This document shows, one piece after another, positions 26,871 to 34,624 of a stretch of DNA of 64,000 nt. The position numbers and the translations under genes are program-made. The stretch comes from an uncultured Anaeroplasmataceae bacterium. Lineage in GTDB: Bacteria; Bacillota_I; Bacilli_A; Acholeplasmatales; Anaeroplasmataceae. Within the stretch, counting starts at the first letter, position 1. Every line of letters starts with the position of its first letter. The stretch lies in the NCBI GenBank assembly GCA_910584005.1, contig CAJTXR010000002.1, forward strand, positions 107,681 to 171,680, given 5' to 3'. Under the pieces are notes generated by a model. It had not been told where the DNA came from, did not search any database, and worked only from the letters and a program-made list of their open reading frames with translations.

Positions 26871-26932
26871 AAAAAAAGAAGCCTCATATTTTGTTTTGTT
26901 TGGTCGCTCCGAAACAAAAAAATACGAGGCTT
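26871..26932 (-). promoter_or_regulatory. Attenuator-like leader hairpin of the MATE gene
   Basis: Within the 5' leader, AAGCCTCGTAT pairs with ATATGAGGCTT (26879-26932, reverse strand, with a weaker inner helix) and is followed by a run of seven Ts, all before the ribosome binding site. This is an intrinsic terminator in a leader. An in-frame open frame also runs through it, including MRLLFLCLEENK, which resembles leader peptides of drug-inducible resistance genes. Conditional read-through, for example on ribosome stalling, is inferred. Confidence 0.6.
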
Positions 26933-26945
26933 TTTAAGCATTTAA

Positions 26946-26974
26946 ATTCTATCATAATCAATTAATAAAGTAAA
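26946..26974 (-). promoter_or_regulatory. Promoter of the MATE gene
   Basis: On the reverse strand TTTACT (26974-26969), 17 bp, TAGAAT (26951-26946). The predicted start near 26939 puts the hairpin wholly inside the transcript. Confidence 0.65.
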
Positions 26975-27066
26975 TATAAAACGGAAAATATATAGATTTA
27001 TCACAAATCAATTTAAATTTTTGGGAAATTGGTATATAATATTAAAATGGAAATGAGGGAATAAAT

Positions 27067-28104
27067 ATGAAAATTGACATTATATCTGGTTTTTTAGGTG
27101 CTGGTAAAACAACATTAATTAAACGCTTATTAAAAACAAGAATTACAAATGAACAAGTTGTGCTAATTGAAAATGAATTTGGAGAGGTATCTGTAGATAC
27201 CGATTTTCTTGCAGATACGAAAATAGAAATTAAAGAATTATCTCAAGGATGCATTTGTTGTAGTTTATTTGGGGATTTTTCTAAATCTTTAAATGAGGTG
27301 GTTGAACGGTTTCATCCAGATCGAATTGTTATAGAGCCTTCTGGAGTTGGAAAATTATCAGATATTATTCATGCAGTTTGTGATGCAGGTTTAGAAGCAA
27401 ATTTAAATTCTTTAGTTTGTATGGTAGATGCCTCTAAAGCAAAATTATACTCTAAAAATTTTGGTGAATTTTTCTTAGATCAAATCAAAGCTGCTCATAC
27501 AATTATTTTAACGCGTACAGAAAAAGTGACTGAAGAAAAAGTTGGTGAGGCTTTAGAAATCATTAGAAATCATAATGAAAATGCAGTTGTAGTTACTACA
27601 CCTCTTTTACAATTGCAGGATGAAGAATTGTTAACAGCATATGAAGGTGTTACAGATAATTTTATGCAAGAGCTAATTCAATCCTTAGAAGTAGAACATC
27701 ACCATCATGACCATGAAGAAGAGTGCGGTTGTGGACATCACCATCATGACCATGAAGAAGAGTGCGGTTGTGGACATCACCATCATGACCATGAAGAAGA
27801 GTGTGGTTGTGGACATCATCACCACCATCACGATGCGGATGAAATCTTTACCTCCGTTGGTTTTGAAACTGTAAAAAAATATAATTTGAGTAAATTAAAT
27901 ACGGTATTAGAAGAAATGGCAAATGGGGAACATGGTATTATTGTTCGTGCCAAAGGTGTTCTTTGTGATGAAAATCAACAGTGGTTTCAGTTTAATTTGA
28001 CACCTGATGAAGTGTTGATAGAGCCTTGTAAACCTTGCCCTATTGGCAAAATTTGTGTAATCGGATCAAAGATAGATAAAGAGAAAATTAAAAGTTTATT
28101 TTAG
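27067..28104 (+). CDS. CobW/ZNG1-family GTPase metallochaperone with His-rich repeats
   Basis: A 345-residue COG0523 GTPase: Walker A GFLGAGKTTLIKRLL, Zn-binding CxCC motif GCICCSLF (about residue 62), Walker B-like VIEPSGVG, and a C-terminal CobW_C domain. Between the domains (residues 211-255) are three copies of HHHHDHEEECGCG plus extra His, a likely metal store or sensor. Members deliver zinc or other metals to enzymes, often under zinc starvation; the metal here is inferred. It is followed by a second CobW-like gene in the same operon. Confidence 0.88.
   Translation: MKIDIISGFLGAGKTTLIKRLLKTRITNEQVVLIENEFGEVSVDTDFLADTKIEIKELSQGCICCSLFGDFSKSLNEVVERFHPDRIVIEPSGVGKLSDIIHAVCDAGLEANLNSLVCMVDASKAKLYSKNFGEFFLDQIKAAHTIILTRTEKVTEEKVGEALEIIRNHNENAVVVTTPLLQLQDEELLTAYEGVTDNFMQELIQSLEVEHHHHDHEEECGCGHHHHDHEEECGCGHHHHDHEEECGCGHHHHHHDADEIFTSVGFETVKKYNLSKLNTVLEEMANGEHGIIVRAKGVLCDENQQWFQFNLTPDEVLIEPCKPCPIGKICVIGSKIDKEKIKSLF
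27697..27813 (+). repeat. Three 39-bp tandem repeats encoding His/Cys-rich units
   Basis: Three contiguous 39-bp copies, nearly identical (one C/T difference seen in the third), each coding for HHHHDHEEECGCG. Near identity at the DNA level points to recent slippage expansion. Six more codons, all His, follow. Confidence 0.9.
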
Positions 28105-28116
28105 GGGTAATGCGAT

Positions 28117-29040
28117 ATGGTTGAAGTGCCTATTTTTATTGTAAATGGTTTGTTGGAAAGTGGTAAAACTACTTTAATAAAAGAAATAATTGAAAATAAT
28201 GCTTCTTATCAATCTGGAAATACTTTGGTTATTGCTTGTGAAGATGGAGAAGTTGAATATGATAAAGAATGGTTAAAGACCTATGATGTACATTTTGTTA
28301 GTGTAACTTCTGTAGAAGAATTGAACTCTAAATTTTTGATTCAATTAGATGAACAATATCAACCCACACAAATTGTTATAGAATATAATTGTTTTTTTGA
28401 TATAGAACAATTGGATTTTCCAGAATATATGCCAGTATACCAGCAAATTACTTTAATTGATGCAACAACATTTTCGCTTTATTTCAATAACATGAAACAA
28501 ATTTTTAATAATTTAGTCAAGTATTCTTCTTTAATTATTTTTAATCGTTCAGATGGAGTAAAAGATTTGGCAACTTATCGTCGCCAAATTAGAGCTTTAA
28601 ATACAGAGTGTCAGATTGGTTTTGAAGGAAAAAATGGACAACTTACATCTATGTTAGACGAAGATCTTCCTTATGATATAACGAAGGATACAATTTTATT
28701 AGAAGAAGATGATTATCCAACTTGGTATATTGATGTTTTTGATAATTTTGAAAAATATCAAGGAAAAACAATTCGATTTAAAACATTTGTTAGGGATATT
28801 TTAAAGGATACATTTGTGGTTGGTCGTAATGTTATGACTTGTTGTGAAAATGATATTCAGTTTTTAGGCTATGAAGTAGTGGATGAAACGGGAACATTTT
28901 TATCCATAGGGGATTGTATTTTTTTAGAGGCCACAATTACTCATGAATATTCTTCCTTTGCACAAGAAGAGGTTGTTATTCTTCATGCTAAAAAAATCTC
29001 TAAACTTCCTAAGGAAGAGGACCACGTATTGTCTTTTTAG
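28117..29040 (+). CDS. Divergent CobW-like GTPase with C-terminal OB-like domain
   Basis: A 307-residue protein with a P-loop GLLESGKTTLIKEII and a Walker-B-like IVIEYNCFF, but without the CxCC motif of its neighbour. The C-terminal third (FDNFEKYQGKTIRFKTFVRDI...FVVGRNVMTCC) resembles the C-terminal domain of TIGR03943/YcgQ-type proteins that occur beside metal permeases. It starts 12 nt after the first GTPase, so the two probably act together in metal allocation. The exact role is unknown. Confidence 0.7.
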   Translation: MVEVPIFIVNGLLESGKTTLIKEIIENNASYQSGNTLVIACEDGEVEYDKEWLKTYDVHFVSVTSVEELNSKFLIQLDEQYQPTQIVIEYNCFFDIEQLDFPEYMPVYQQITLIDATTFSLYFNNMKQIFNNLVKYSSLIIFNRSDGVKDLATYRRQIRALNTECQIGFEGKNGQLTSMLDEDLPYDITKDTILLEEDDYPTWYIDVFDNFEKYQGKTIRFKTFVRDILKDTFVVGRNVMTCCENDIQFLGYEVVDETGTFLSIGDCIFLEATITHEYSSFAQEEVVILHAKKISKLPKEEDHVLSF

Positions 29041-29051
29041 ATTTTATTATG

Positions 29052-29083
29052 AATTGTTGATTTACACATCAACAATTTTTCTT
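29052..29083 (+). terminator. Terminator of the CobW operon
   Basis: A perfect 10-bp stem AATTGTTGAT / ATCAACAATT, 6-nt loop and a T-rich tail. Confidence 0.85.
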
Positions 29084-29114
29084 TTTTCTTTCTCTAGTTA
29101 ATTGAATTTTTTTC

Positions 29115-29143
29115 TTGAAATTATAGTAAAGTTATGCTATTAT
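29115..29143 (+). promoter_or_regulatory. Promoter of the rpsB-tsf operon
   Basis: TTGAAA at 29115-29120, 17 bp, TATTAT at 29138-29143. The start would be near 29150. Confidence 0.65.
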
Positions 29144-29149
29144 ATTAAA

Positions 29150-29263
29150 GGCACAAAAAATACACATGCTTTTGGAGCTGGTCGTCGTGTGCAAGTGAAA
29201 TTGATGGAGGCTGGCATTGAAGAAAGCAGAGGACAAAACAAAAATAAAAAGGAGAAAAAGAAA
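29150..29263 (+). ncRNA. rpsB 5' leader, possible autoregulatory RNA
   Basis: A leader of about 114 nt that is visibly richer in G+C than neighbouring intergenic DNA, with motifs GGAGCTGGTCG and GGAGGCTGGC, and a possible short helix GCACA/TGTGC (29151-29155 with 29188-29192). Ribosomal protein operons often have leaders that bind the protein product; S2 binding here is only inferred. The ribosome site AAGGAG is at 29249-29254. Confidence 0.35.
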
Positions 29264-30112
29264 ATGTCTGAATCAGTAGTTTCAATGAAACAATTATTAG
29301 AGTCAGGTGTTCATTTTGGACATGCGACTCGTAGATGGAATCCAAAAATGGCTAAGTATATTTTTACGGCTAGAAATGGGATTTACATCATCGATTTACA
29401 AAAGACAGCAAACGAGATAGAAAAGGCTTATGTTGCTCTTTTAGAAATCGCTAAAAATGATGGGAAGGTATTATTTGTTGGCACAAAGAAACAAGCTCAG
29501 GAGGCTGTTAAAGAAGAAGCAGCACGTTCTGGTCAATTCTATGTAAACCAAAGATGGTTAGGTGGTACCTTAACAAACTTCAAAACAATTAAGAAAAGAA
29601 TTGCCAAATTACATGATTTATATAAAATGGAAGAAAATGGCGATTTTGAAAAACTTCCTAAAAAAGAGGTTATTAAACTTATTGCAGAACGTGAAAAATT
29701 AGAAAAGTTCTTAGGTGGTATTAAGGATATGCAGAAGCTTCCTAATGCTTTATTTATCGTTGATCCACGTAAAGAACGTAATGCAATTTTAGAAGCTCGT
29801 AAATTAAATATTCCTGTTTTTGGAATTGTGGATACAAACTGTGATCCTGATGATGTGGATTATGTTATTCCAGCAAATGATGATGCTATCCGTGCGGTTA
29901 AACTTGTTACTTGGGTAATGGCAAATGCAGTTATTGAAGCAAATGGTGGCGAAGTTGAAAAATTTGAAGAAGTTGAAGAAGTAAATTTGAGTGAAGAAAT
30001 TTCTAAGGAAAAGCCTGCTGTTAAGGATGCTCCTAAAGCAAAGAAGCCTGCTGCTAAAAAACCTGCAGCAAAGAAGCCTGTAAAAGTTGAAGAAGCTCAA
30101 TCAGCTGAATAA
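29264..30112 (+). CDS. rpsB: 30S ribosomal protein S2
   Basis: A 282-residue S2: [22 protein letters not shown], the helical insert with [23 protein letters not shown], and [25 protein letters not shown]. It binds the head-body junction of the 30S subunit. The start is ATG 29264, after AAGGAG; the longer open frame from 29102 covers the promoter and leader. Unusual is an extended, charged tail (from about residue 230) with acidic residues and repeats of AAKKP. The gene order with tsf is conserved in bacteria. Confidence 0.97.
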   Translation: MSESVVSMKQLLESGVHFGHATRRWNPKMAKYIFTARNGIYIIDLQKTANEIEKAYVALLEIAKNDGKVLFVGTKKQAQEAVKEEAARSGQFYVNQRWLGGTLTNFKTIKKRIAKLHDLYKMEENGDFEKLPKKEVIKLIAEREKLEKFLGGIKDMQKLPNALFIVDPRKERNAILEARKLNIPVFGIVDTNCDPDDVDYVIPANDDAIRAVKLVTWVMANAVIEANGGEVEKFEEVEEVNLSEEISKEKPAVKDAPKAKKPAAKKPAAKKPVKVEEAQSAE

Positions 30113-30130
30113 TTTTGGAGGGAACAAATT

Positions 30131-31039
30131 ATGGCAAATATTACTGCACAAATGGTAAAAGAATTACGTGATAAAACATCTGCAGGTATGTTAGATTGTA
30201 AAAAAGCATTAGCAGCTACAGATGGTGATATGGAAAAAGCTGTTACGTGGTTACGTGAAAAAGGAATTGCGAAAGCAGTGAAAAAAGAAGGTGCTGTTGC
30301 AGCAGAAGGTTTATGCTCTTATGCAATTTCTGGCAATAAATGTATTGTTTTTGAATTAAATTCTCAAACAGACTTTGTTGCTCAAAATGAAAAATTTTTG
30401 AATTTACTTGAAAAAATTGGTAAGATTTTAGTGAATTCAAATGCCTCTAACACTGAAGAAGCATTAGCTTTAGATGTTGAAGGAAAAGACTTAAATACAG
30501 TTATTCTTGAGGCATCTGGTGTAATTGGTGAGAAGATTACATTACGTAGAGTACAAGTAATTGAAAAGAAAAGCGATGAAGTATTTGGTGCTTATAAGCA
30601 TATGAGAGGTAGAATCGTTACGATTTCTATTCTTAGTGGTAATGATGATGTTGTTGCAAAGGATATTGCTATGCATGTAGCGGCATTAAATCCTAGATAT
30701 ATTTCTAAAAATGATATTCCAAGCGATGTTATTGAAAAGGAAAGAGAAATTATATTGGCAGCTGCATTAAATGAAAATGCCCAATCTAATAAACCAAAAC
30801 CTGAAAACATTATTGCTGAAAGAATTGTTCCAGGTCGTTTAGAGAAAAACTTAAAAGAAATTTGCTTATTGTCACAAGCATTTGTTAAGAATCCTGATCA
30901 AACTGTTGAAGCATATGTTCAAGGTGCGAAATCTCATGTTGTTTATTTTGTACGACTTGAGGTTGGTGAGGGAATTGAGAAACAAGTCAATGATTTTGCT
31001 GCTGAGGTTGCAGCACAATCCGCAGCCTTCAATAAGTAA
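30131..31039 (+). CDS. tsf: Elongation factor Ts
   Basis: A 302-residue nucleotide exchange factor for EF-Tu. Signatures: VKELRDKTSAGMLDCKKAL at the N-terminus, ELNSQTDFVAQNEKF (about residue 75), GRIVTISIL and IAMHVAALNPRYI in the core domain. It begins 18 nt after rpsB with GGAGG upstream and ends at a strong terminator. Confidence 0.97.
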   Translation: MANITAQMVKELRDKTSAGMLDCKKALAATDGDMEKAVTWLREKGIAKAVKKEGAVAAEGLCSYAISGNKCIVFELNSQTDFVAQNEKFLNLLEKIGKILVNSNASNTEEALALDVEGKDLNTVILEASGVIGEKITLRRVQVIEKKSDEVFGAYKHMRGRIVTISILSGNDDVVAKDIAMHVAALNPRYISKNDIPSDVIEKEREIILAAALNENAQSNKPKPENIIAERIVPGRLEKNLKEICLLSQAFVKNPDQTVEAYVQGAKSHVVYFVRLEVGEGIEKQVNDFAAEVAAQSAAFNK

Positions 31040-31044
31040 TGTTT

Positions 31045-31077
31045 TAGGGGAGGCTTTTAAATAGCCTCCCCTATTTT
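31045..31077 (+). terminator. Terminator after tsf
   Basis: An 11-bp GC-rich stem TAGGGGAGGCT / AGCCTCCCCTA with a 7-nt loop and a short T run. Confidence 0.85.
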
Positions 31078-31105
31078 TAAAATCAAATGAAAAGAGGGGA
31101 AGAAT

Positions 31106-31816
31106 ATGTATAAACGCGTTTTATTAAAAATGAGTGGTGAAGCGATGAAAGGAGAAACCTCCTTTGGTATAGACTCTAAAACAGTACAATCTATCGCAAA
31201 ACAAATCAAGAATGCTCATGATTTAGGAGTTGAGATTGGTATTGTTGTTGGGGGAGGCAATATTTGGCGTGGTAAAACAGCTTCTGAATTGGGAATGGAA
31301 CGAGCTCAAGCAGACTATATGGGAATGCTTGCAACTGTAATGAATGGTTTGGCCGTTCAAGATGCATTAGAACAAATTGGAGTTCCTACAAGAGTGTTAT
31401 CTGCACTTCAAATCGATGAAGTAGCAGAGCCTTATATTCGTAGAAGAGCCATTCGCCATTTAGAAAAAGGTCGAGTTTGTATTTTTGTAGGTGGATTAGG
31501 GTCACCTTATTTCTCTACAGATACTGCTTGTATCTTGCGTGCTACTGAAATTGGAGCTGAGATTGTTTTAATGGCAAAGAATAAAGTAGAAGGTGTTTAC
31601 GATTCTGATCCTCGAAAAAATAAAGATGCTAAGTTATATGATGATATAACCTTTGAAGATATTTTATCTAAAGATTTACAGGTAATGGATGCAACTGCTG
31701 CATCCTTGTGTAAGGACAATGGATTAAATCTAATTGTCTTTAATATGAATACAGAAGGAAATATTGTTCGAGCAGTCAAGGGAGAAAAAATTGGTACATT
31801 TGTACATGTAAAGTAG
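31106..31816 (+). CDS. pyrH: Uridylate kinase
   Basis: A 236-residue UMP kinase (amino acid kinase fold): [13 protein letters not shown] at the N-terminus, [11 protein letters not shown] (about residue 48), [21 protein letters not shown], and [23 protein letters not shown]. It makes UDP for nucleic acid and cell envelope synthesis. AGAGGGGAAGA precedes ATG 31106. It pairs with frr as usual. Confidence 0.97.
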   Translation: MYKRVLLKMSGEAMKGETSFGIDSKTVQSIAKQIKNAHDLGVEIGIVVGGGNIWRGKTASELGMERAQADYMGMLATVMNGLAVQDALEQIGVPTRVLSALQIDEVAEPYIRRRAIRHLEKGRVCIFVGGLGSPYFSTDTACILRATEIGAEIVLMAKNKVEGVYDSDPRKNKDAKLYDDITFEDILSKDLQVMDATAASLCKDNGLNLIVFNMNTEGNIVRAVKGEKIGTFVHVK

Positions 31817-31824
31817 GTGAAAGT

Positions 31825-32376
31825 ATGGAAGAATTAGAAATGACATTGTTAGAAGCAGAAGATCGAATGGATAAGGCAATTCAAGCATTTGAAAGAGAAC
31901 TTTCTACAGTTCGGACAGGAAGAGCATCTGCATCCCTTTTAGATTCAATTATGATTGAATACTATGGTGTGATGACTCCTGTTAAAAATATAGCCAGCAT
32001 TACAATTCCAGAAGCAAATCAAATTTATATTAAACCATTCGATAAATCTTCATGTAAAGATATAGAAAGAGCAATTTCTGCATCATCTTTGGGACTAACT
32101 CCTCAAAATGATAGTGTGGGAATCCGTTTAATCTTACCACAAATGACAGAAGAGCGACGTAGAGAACTAACTAAGGTCGTTGGCAAGATGGAAGAACAAG
32201 CTAAAGTAAATGTGCGGAATATTCGTCGAGATGCTAATGATGAAGTTAAGAAGTTGGATTTACCTGAGGATGATGAGAAGGGTGCATTAGAAGACATCCA
32301 AAAACTCACAGATAAAAAAATAGCAGCAGTTGAGGAAATATCTGCTAGAAAAAATAAAGATTTAATGTCTATATAA
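31825..32376 (+). CDS. frr: Ribosome recycling factor
   Basis: A 183-residue RRF: ELSTVRTGRASASLLDSIMIEYYG, PFDKSSCKDIERAI, PQMTEERRRELTKVVGKMEEQAKVNVRNIRRDAN. It splits post-termination ribosomes together with EF-G. AGGTGA lies ahead of the ATG, 8 nt after pyrH. Confidence 0.97.
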   Translation: MEELEMTLLEAEDRMDKAIQAFERELSTVRTGRASASLLDSIMIEYYGVMTPVKNIASITIPEANQIYIKPFDKSSCKDIERAISASSLGLTPQNDSVGIRLILPQMTEERRRELTKVVGKMEEQAKVNVRNIRRDANDEVKKLDLPEDDEKGALEDIQKLTDKKIAAVEEISARKNKDLMSI

Positions 32377-32418
32377 AAACCCAAGAAGGAAAACACATTG
32401 TTTTTTACTTGGGTTTTT
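32376..32418 (+). terminator. Terminator after frr
   Basis: A 10-bp stem AAAACCCAAG / CTTGGGTTTT with a 22-nt loop and Ts. It separates frr from cdsA. Confidence 0.7.
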
Positions 32419-32526
32419 CTTTTCTTTTAAATTATGTAAAATACATAATTTGTCTTTTAATTTTTGGGTAGTGGTGGTATAATACTAATATATTTTGTTT
32501 AAGGCAAAATGGTTGGAGGACTCCTT

Positions 32527-33471
32527 ATGAAAAAAAGAATTATTACTGGAATCGTATTAGCCATCATTTTAATACCTTTGTTATTGATTAAGGATTTGTT
32601 TCCTTTATTACAGGTTGTTATTATGTTCTTTTGCATAATCGCAACAGTAGAAATGATCCATATGTGTGAACGAACAAAAAAGTTCTCGATTGGAGTAAAA
32701 ATTTTAATTGTATTTATGACATTTTTGATTTACATGGGTATAGTAAATGAAGATCCATCGGCAACAGATTCAATTATAACTAAGATGATGAATAAATTGG
32801 ATTTTAAGGTGAGTATTTTGACAACTCTTACAATCGCCTGTGTCCTTGTGTTTGCATGTCAGGTTTTTGTTAAAGATTTTGATGCTGCAGATGTAGGAAG
32901 ATGCTTCATGATTATTTTATATGTATCTTTAGGATTTTCCTCTTTTACGATATTATTATTTTATGGAATGAGATTTATTATTTATATTGTTTTGGTTTGT
33001 GTGTTCACTGATATTTTTGCTTTAGTATTTGGAATTCGTTTTGGTAAACATAAGCTTTGTCCAACGATTTCTCCTAAAAAAACATGGGAGGGTGCAATTG
33101 GTGGTACAGCTTGTGCAACAATAGCTGGTTCTTTATTTGCGATTTTATATCATTATTTTGGGCATTACTTTGTTCCAGCTGCTGAACCTATTCGGTTCTT
33201 TGAGGGGATATTTAATATAGAAGGAATTCCTAATGCAATAATGGTAATTACTATAATCATTTTAACTATTTTTGTTTCTATTGGTTCTCAAGTAGGAGAT
33301 TTAGTATGCTCTAAATTTAAAAGAACATATGATATTAAAGACTTTTCAAATATTTTTCCAGGTCATGGTGGCGTATTAGATCGTTTTGATTCTATTTTAT
33401 TTTCAAGTATCATTTTCTTATGTTTCATAACTGTTGTACGAATTGCGTGGCCAATAATGATGGGGTTGTAA
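32527..33471 (+). CDS. cdsA: Phosphatidate cytidylyltransferase
   Basis: A 314-residue membrane enzyme making CDP-diacylglycerol from CTP and phosphatidate. About eight hydrophobic segments; the family signature near the C-terminus reads GSQVGDLVCSKFKRTYDIKDF with FPGHGGVLDRFDS, and SPKKTWEGAIGG precedes it. ATG 32527 follows TTGGAGG; the upstream in-frame codons are noncoding. The usual upstream neighbour uppS is absent. Confidence 0.94.
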   Translation: MKKRIITGIVLAIILIPLLLIKDLFPLLQVVIMFFCIIATVEMIHMCERTKKFSIGVKILIVFMTFLIYMGIVNEDPSATDSIITKMMNKLDFKVSILTTLTIACVLVFACQVFVKDFDAADVGRCFMIILYVSLGFSSFTILLFYGMRFIIYIVLVCVFTDIFALVFGIRFGKHKLCPTISPKKTWEGAIGGTACATIAGSLFAILYHYFGHYFVPAAEPIRFFEGIFNIEGIPNAIMVITIIILTIFVSIGSQVGDLVCSKFKRTYDIKDFSNIFPGHGGVLDRFDSILFSSIIFLCFITVVRIAWPIMMGL

Positions 33472-33472
33472 A

Positions 33473-34624
33473 ATGAAGTACTTATATTTATTAGGAGCTT
33501 GTGGATCTATTGGGACTCAAACACTTGATGTTGTAAGGCAACAATCTAAAGACTTTAAAATTATTGGGATGAGTGTGGGATCTAATTTATCTTTAGCCAA
33601 GCAACTTATAGAGGAGTTTCGACCAGAGATTATTTGTTTTAGGAAGCAGGAGCATATTTTTGCTATCTCTTATTCTGCAACAATCGTATATGGAGATGAT
33701 GGGTTAGTAGAAGTAGCGAAATATCATAAATATGATGAAGAATGGTTGGTAAATGCTTTAGTAGGAGTTGCTGGTTTAGTGCCTACAGTAGAAGCAATCC
33801 AATCTGGGAAACATATCGCCTTAGCAAATAAGGAAACTTTAGTTGTTGGTGGCGATATTATCTATTCTTTATTACAAGAATATAAAGTACAGTTAATTCC
33901 TATTGATTCGGAGCATTCTGCTATTCTTCAATGTTTAACTGGAGAAAAAAAGAGTCAGGTTAAGCGACTCATTATTACTGCTAGTGGTGGGGCATTTCGA
34001 GATAAATCCTTAGAGGAATTAAAAGATGTTACTATAGCTGATGCATTAAAACATCCAAACTGGAAGATGGGACCTAAAATAACAATTGATTCTGCCACGA
34101 TGATGAATAAAGGCTTTGAAGTAATAGAAGCTCATTATCTTTTTAATATAGAGTATTCTCAAATTGATACGGTGCTTCATAAAGAAAGTATAGTACATTC
34201 CTTAGTTGAATTTAAGGATGGTACAATTAAAGCGGAACTTGGAGTTTCAGATATGAGAGTTCCTATTGCTTATGCACTAAATTATCCAGAACATATCTTT
34301 CAAACGGGAAAGGATTTAGATTTTTCTTTACTGGATTTACATTTTAAGGAATTATCTTTTCAACGATTTCCTTGTTTGAAATATGCTTATGATGCCGCTT
34401 TAAAGGGTGGACTTTACTTACCGGTTTTAAATGCGGCAAATGAAGCTGCAGTTTATCTTTTTTTAAATGGTTACATTTCTTTTTTAGAAATCACGAATAT
34501 CATTGGTATAGAGATTAATAAATTAGAATATAGCCGTGAGTATGTTCCTTCATTAGAAGAACGGTTAAAGGTTAGTCAAGAAGTTTATTCGAATATTTTA
34601 AAAGAACACGGAGTGATTATATGA
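33473..34624 (+). CDS. dxr: 1-deoxy-D-xylulose-5-phosphate reductoisomerase
   Basis: This is the MEP-pathway enzyme that makes 2-C-methylerythritol-4-phosphate, so isoprenoids come from the MEP route. The 383 residues include an NADPH motif (GACGSIGTQTLDVV), LANKETLVVGG, the metal-binding IDSEHSAILQCL, SGGAFRD, MGPKITIDSATMMNKGFEVIEA and the C-terminal helix with NAANEAAV. It overlaps rseP by 4 nt. Confidence 0.96.
   Translation: MKYLYLLGACGSIGTQTLDVVRQQSKDFKIIGMSVGSNLSLAKQLIEEFRPEIICFRKQEHIFAISYSATIVYGDDGLVEVAKYHKYDEEWLVNALVGVAGLVPTVEAIQSGKHIALANKETLVVGGDIIYSLLQEYKVQLIPIDSEHSAILQCLTGEKKSQVKRLIITASGGAFRDKSLEELKDVTIADALKHPNWKMGPKITIDSATMMNKGFEVIEAHYLFNIEYSQIDTVLHKESIVHSLVEFKDGTIKAELGVSDMRVPIAYALNYPEHIFQTGKDLDFSLLDLHFKELSFQRFPCLKYAYDAALKGGLYLPVLNAANEAAVYLFLNGYISFLEITNIIGIEINKLEYSREYVPSLEERLKVSQEVYSNILKEHGVII

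Noticed and set aside
27697-27831. Tandem repeat as a CRISPR array
   Set aside because: The 39-bp units are directly adjacent with no spacers and lie in frame inside a CobW gene.
29102-29263. N-terminal extension of ribosomal protein S2
   Set aside because: It covers the promoter and leader; AAGGAG precedes the normal S2 start at 29264.
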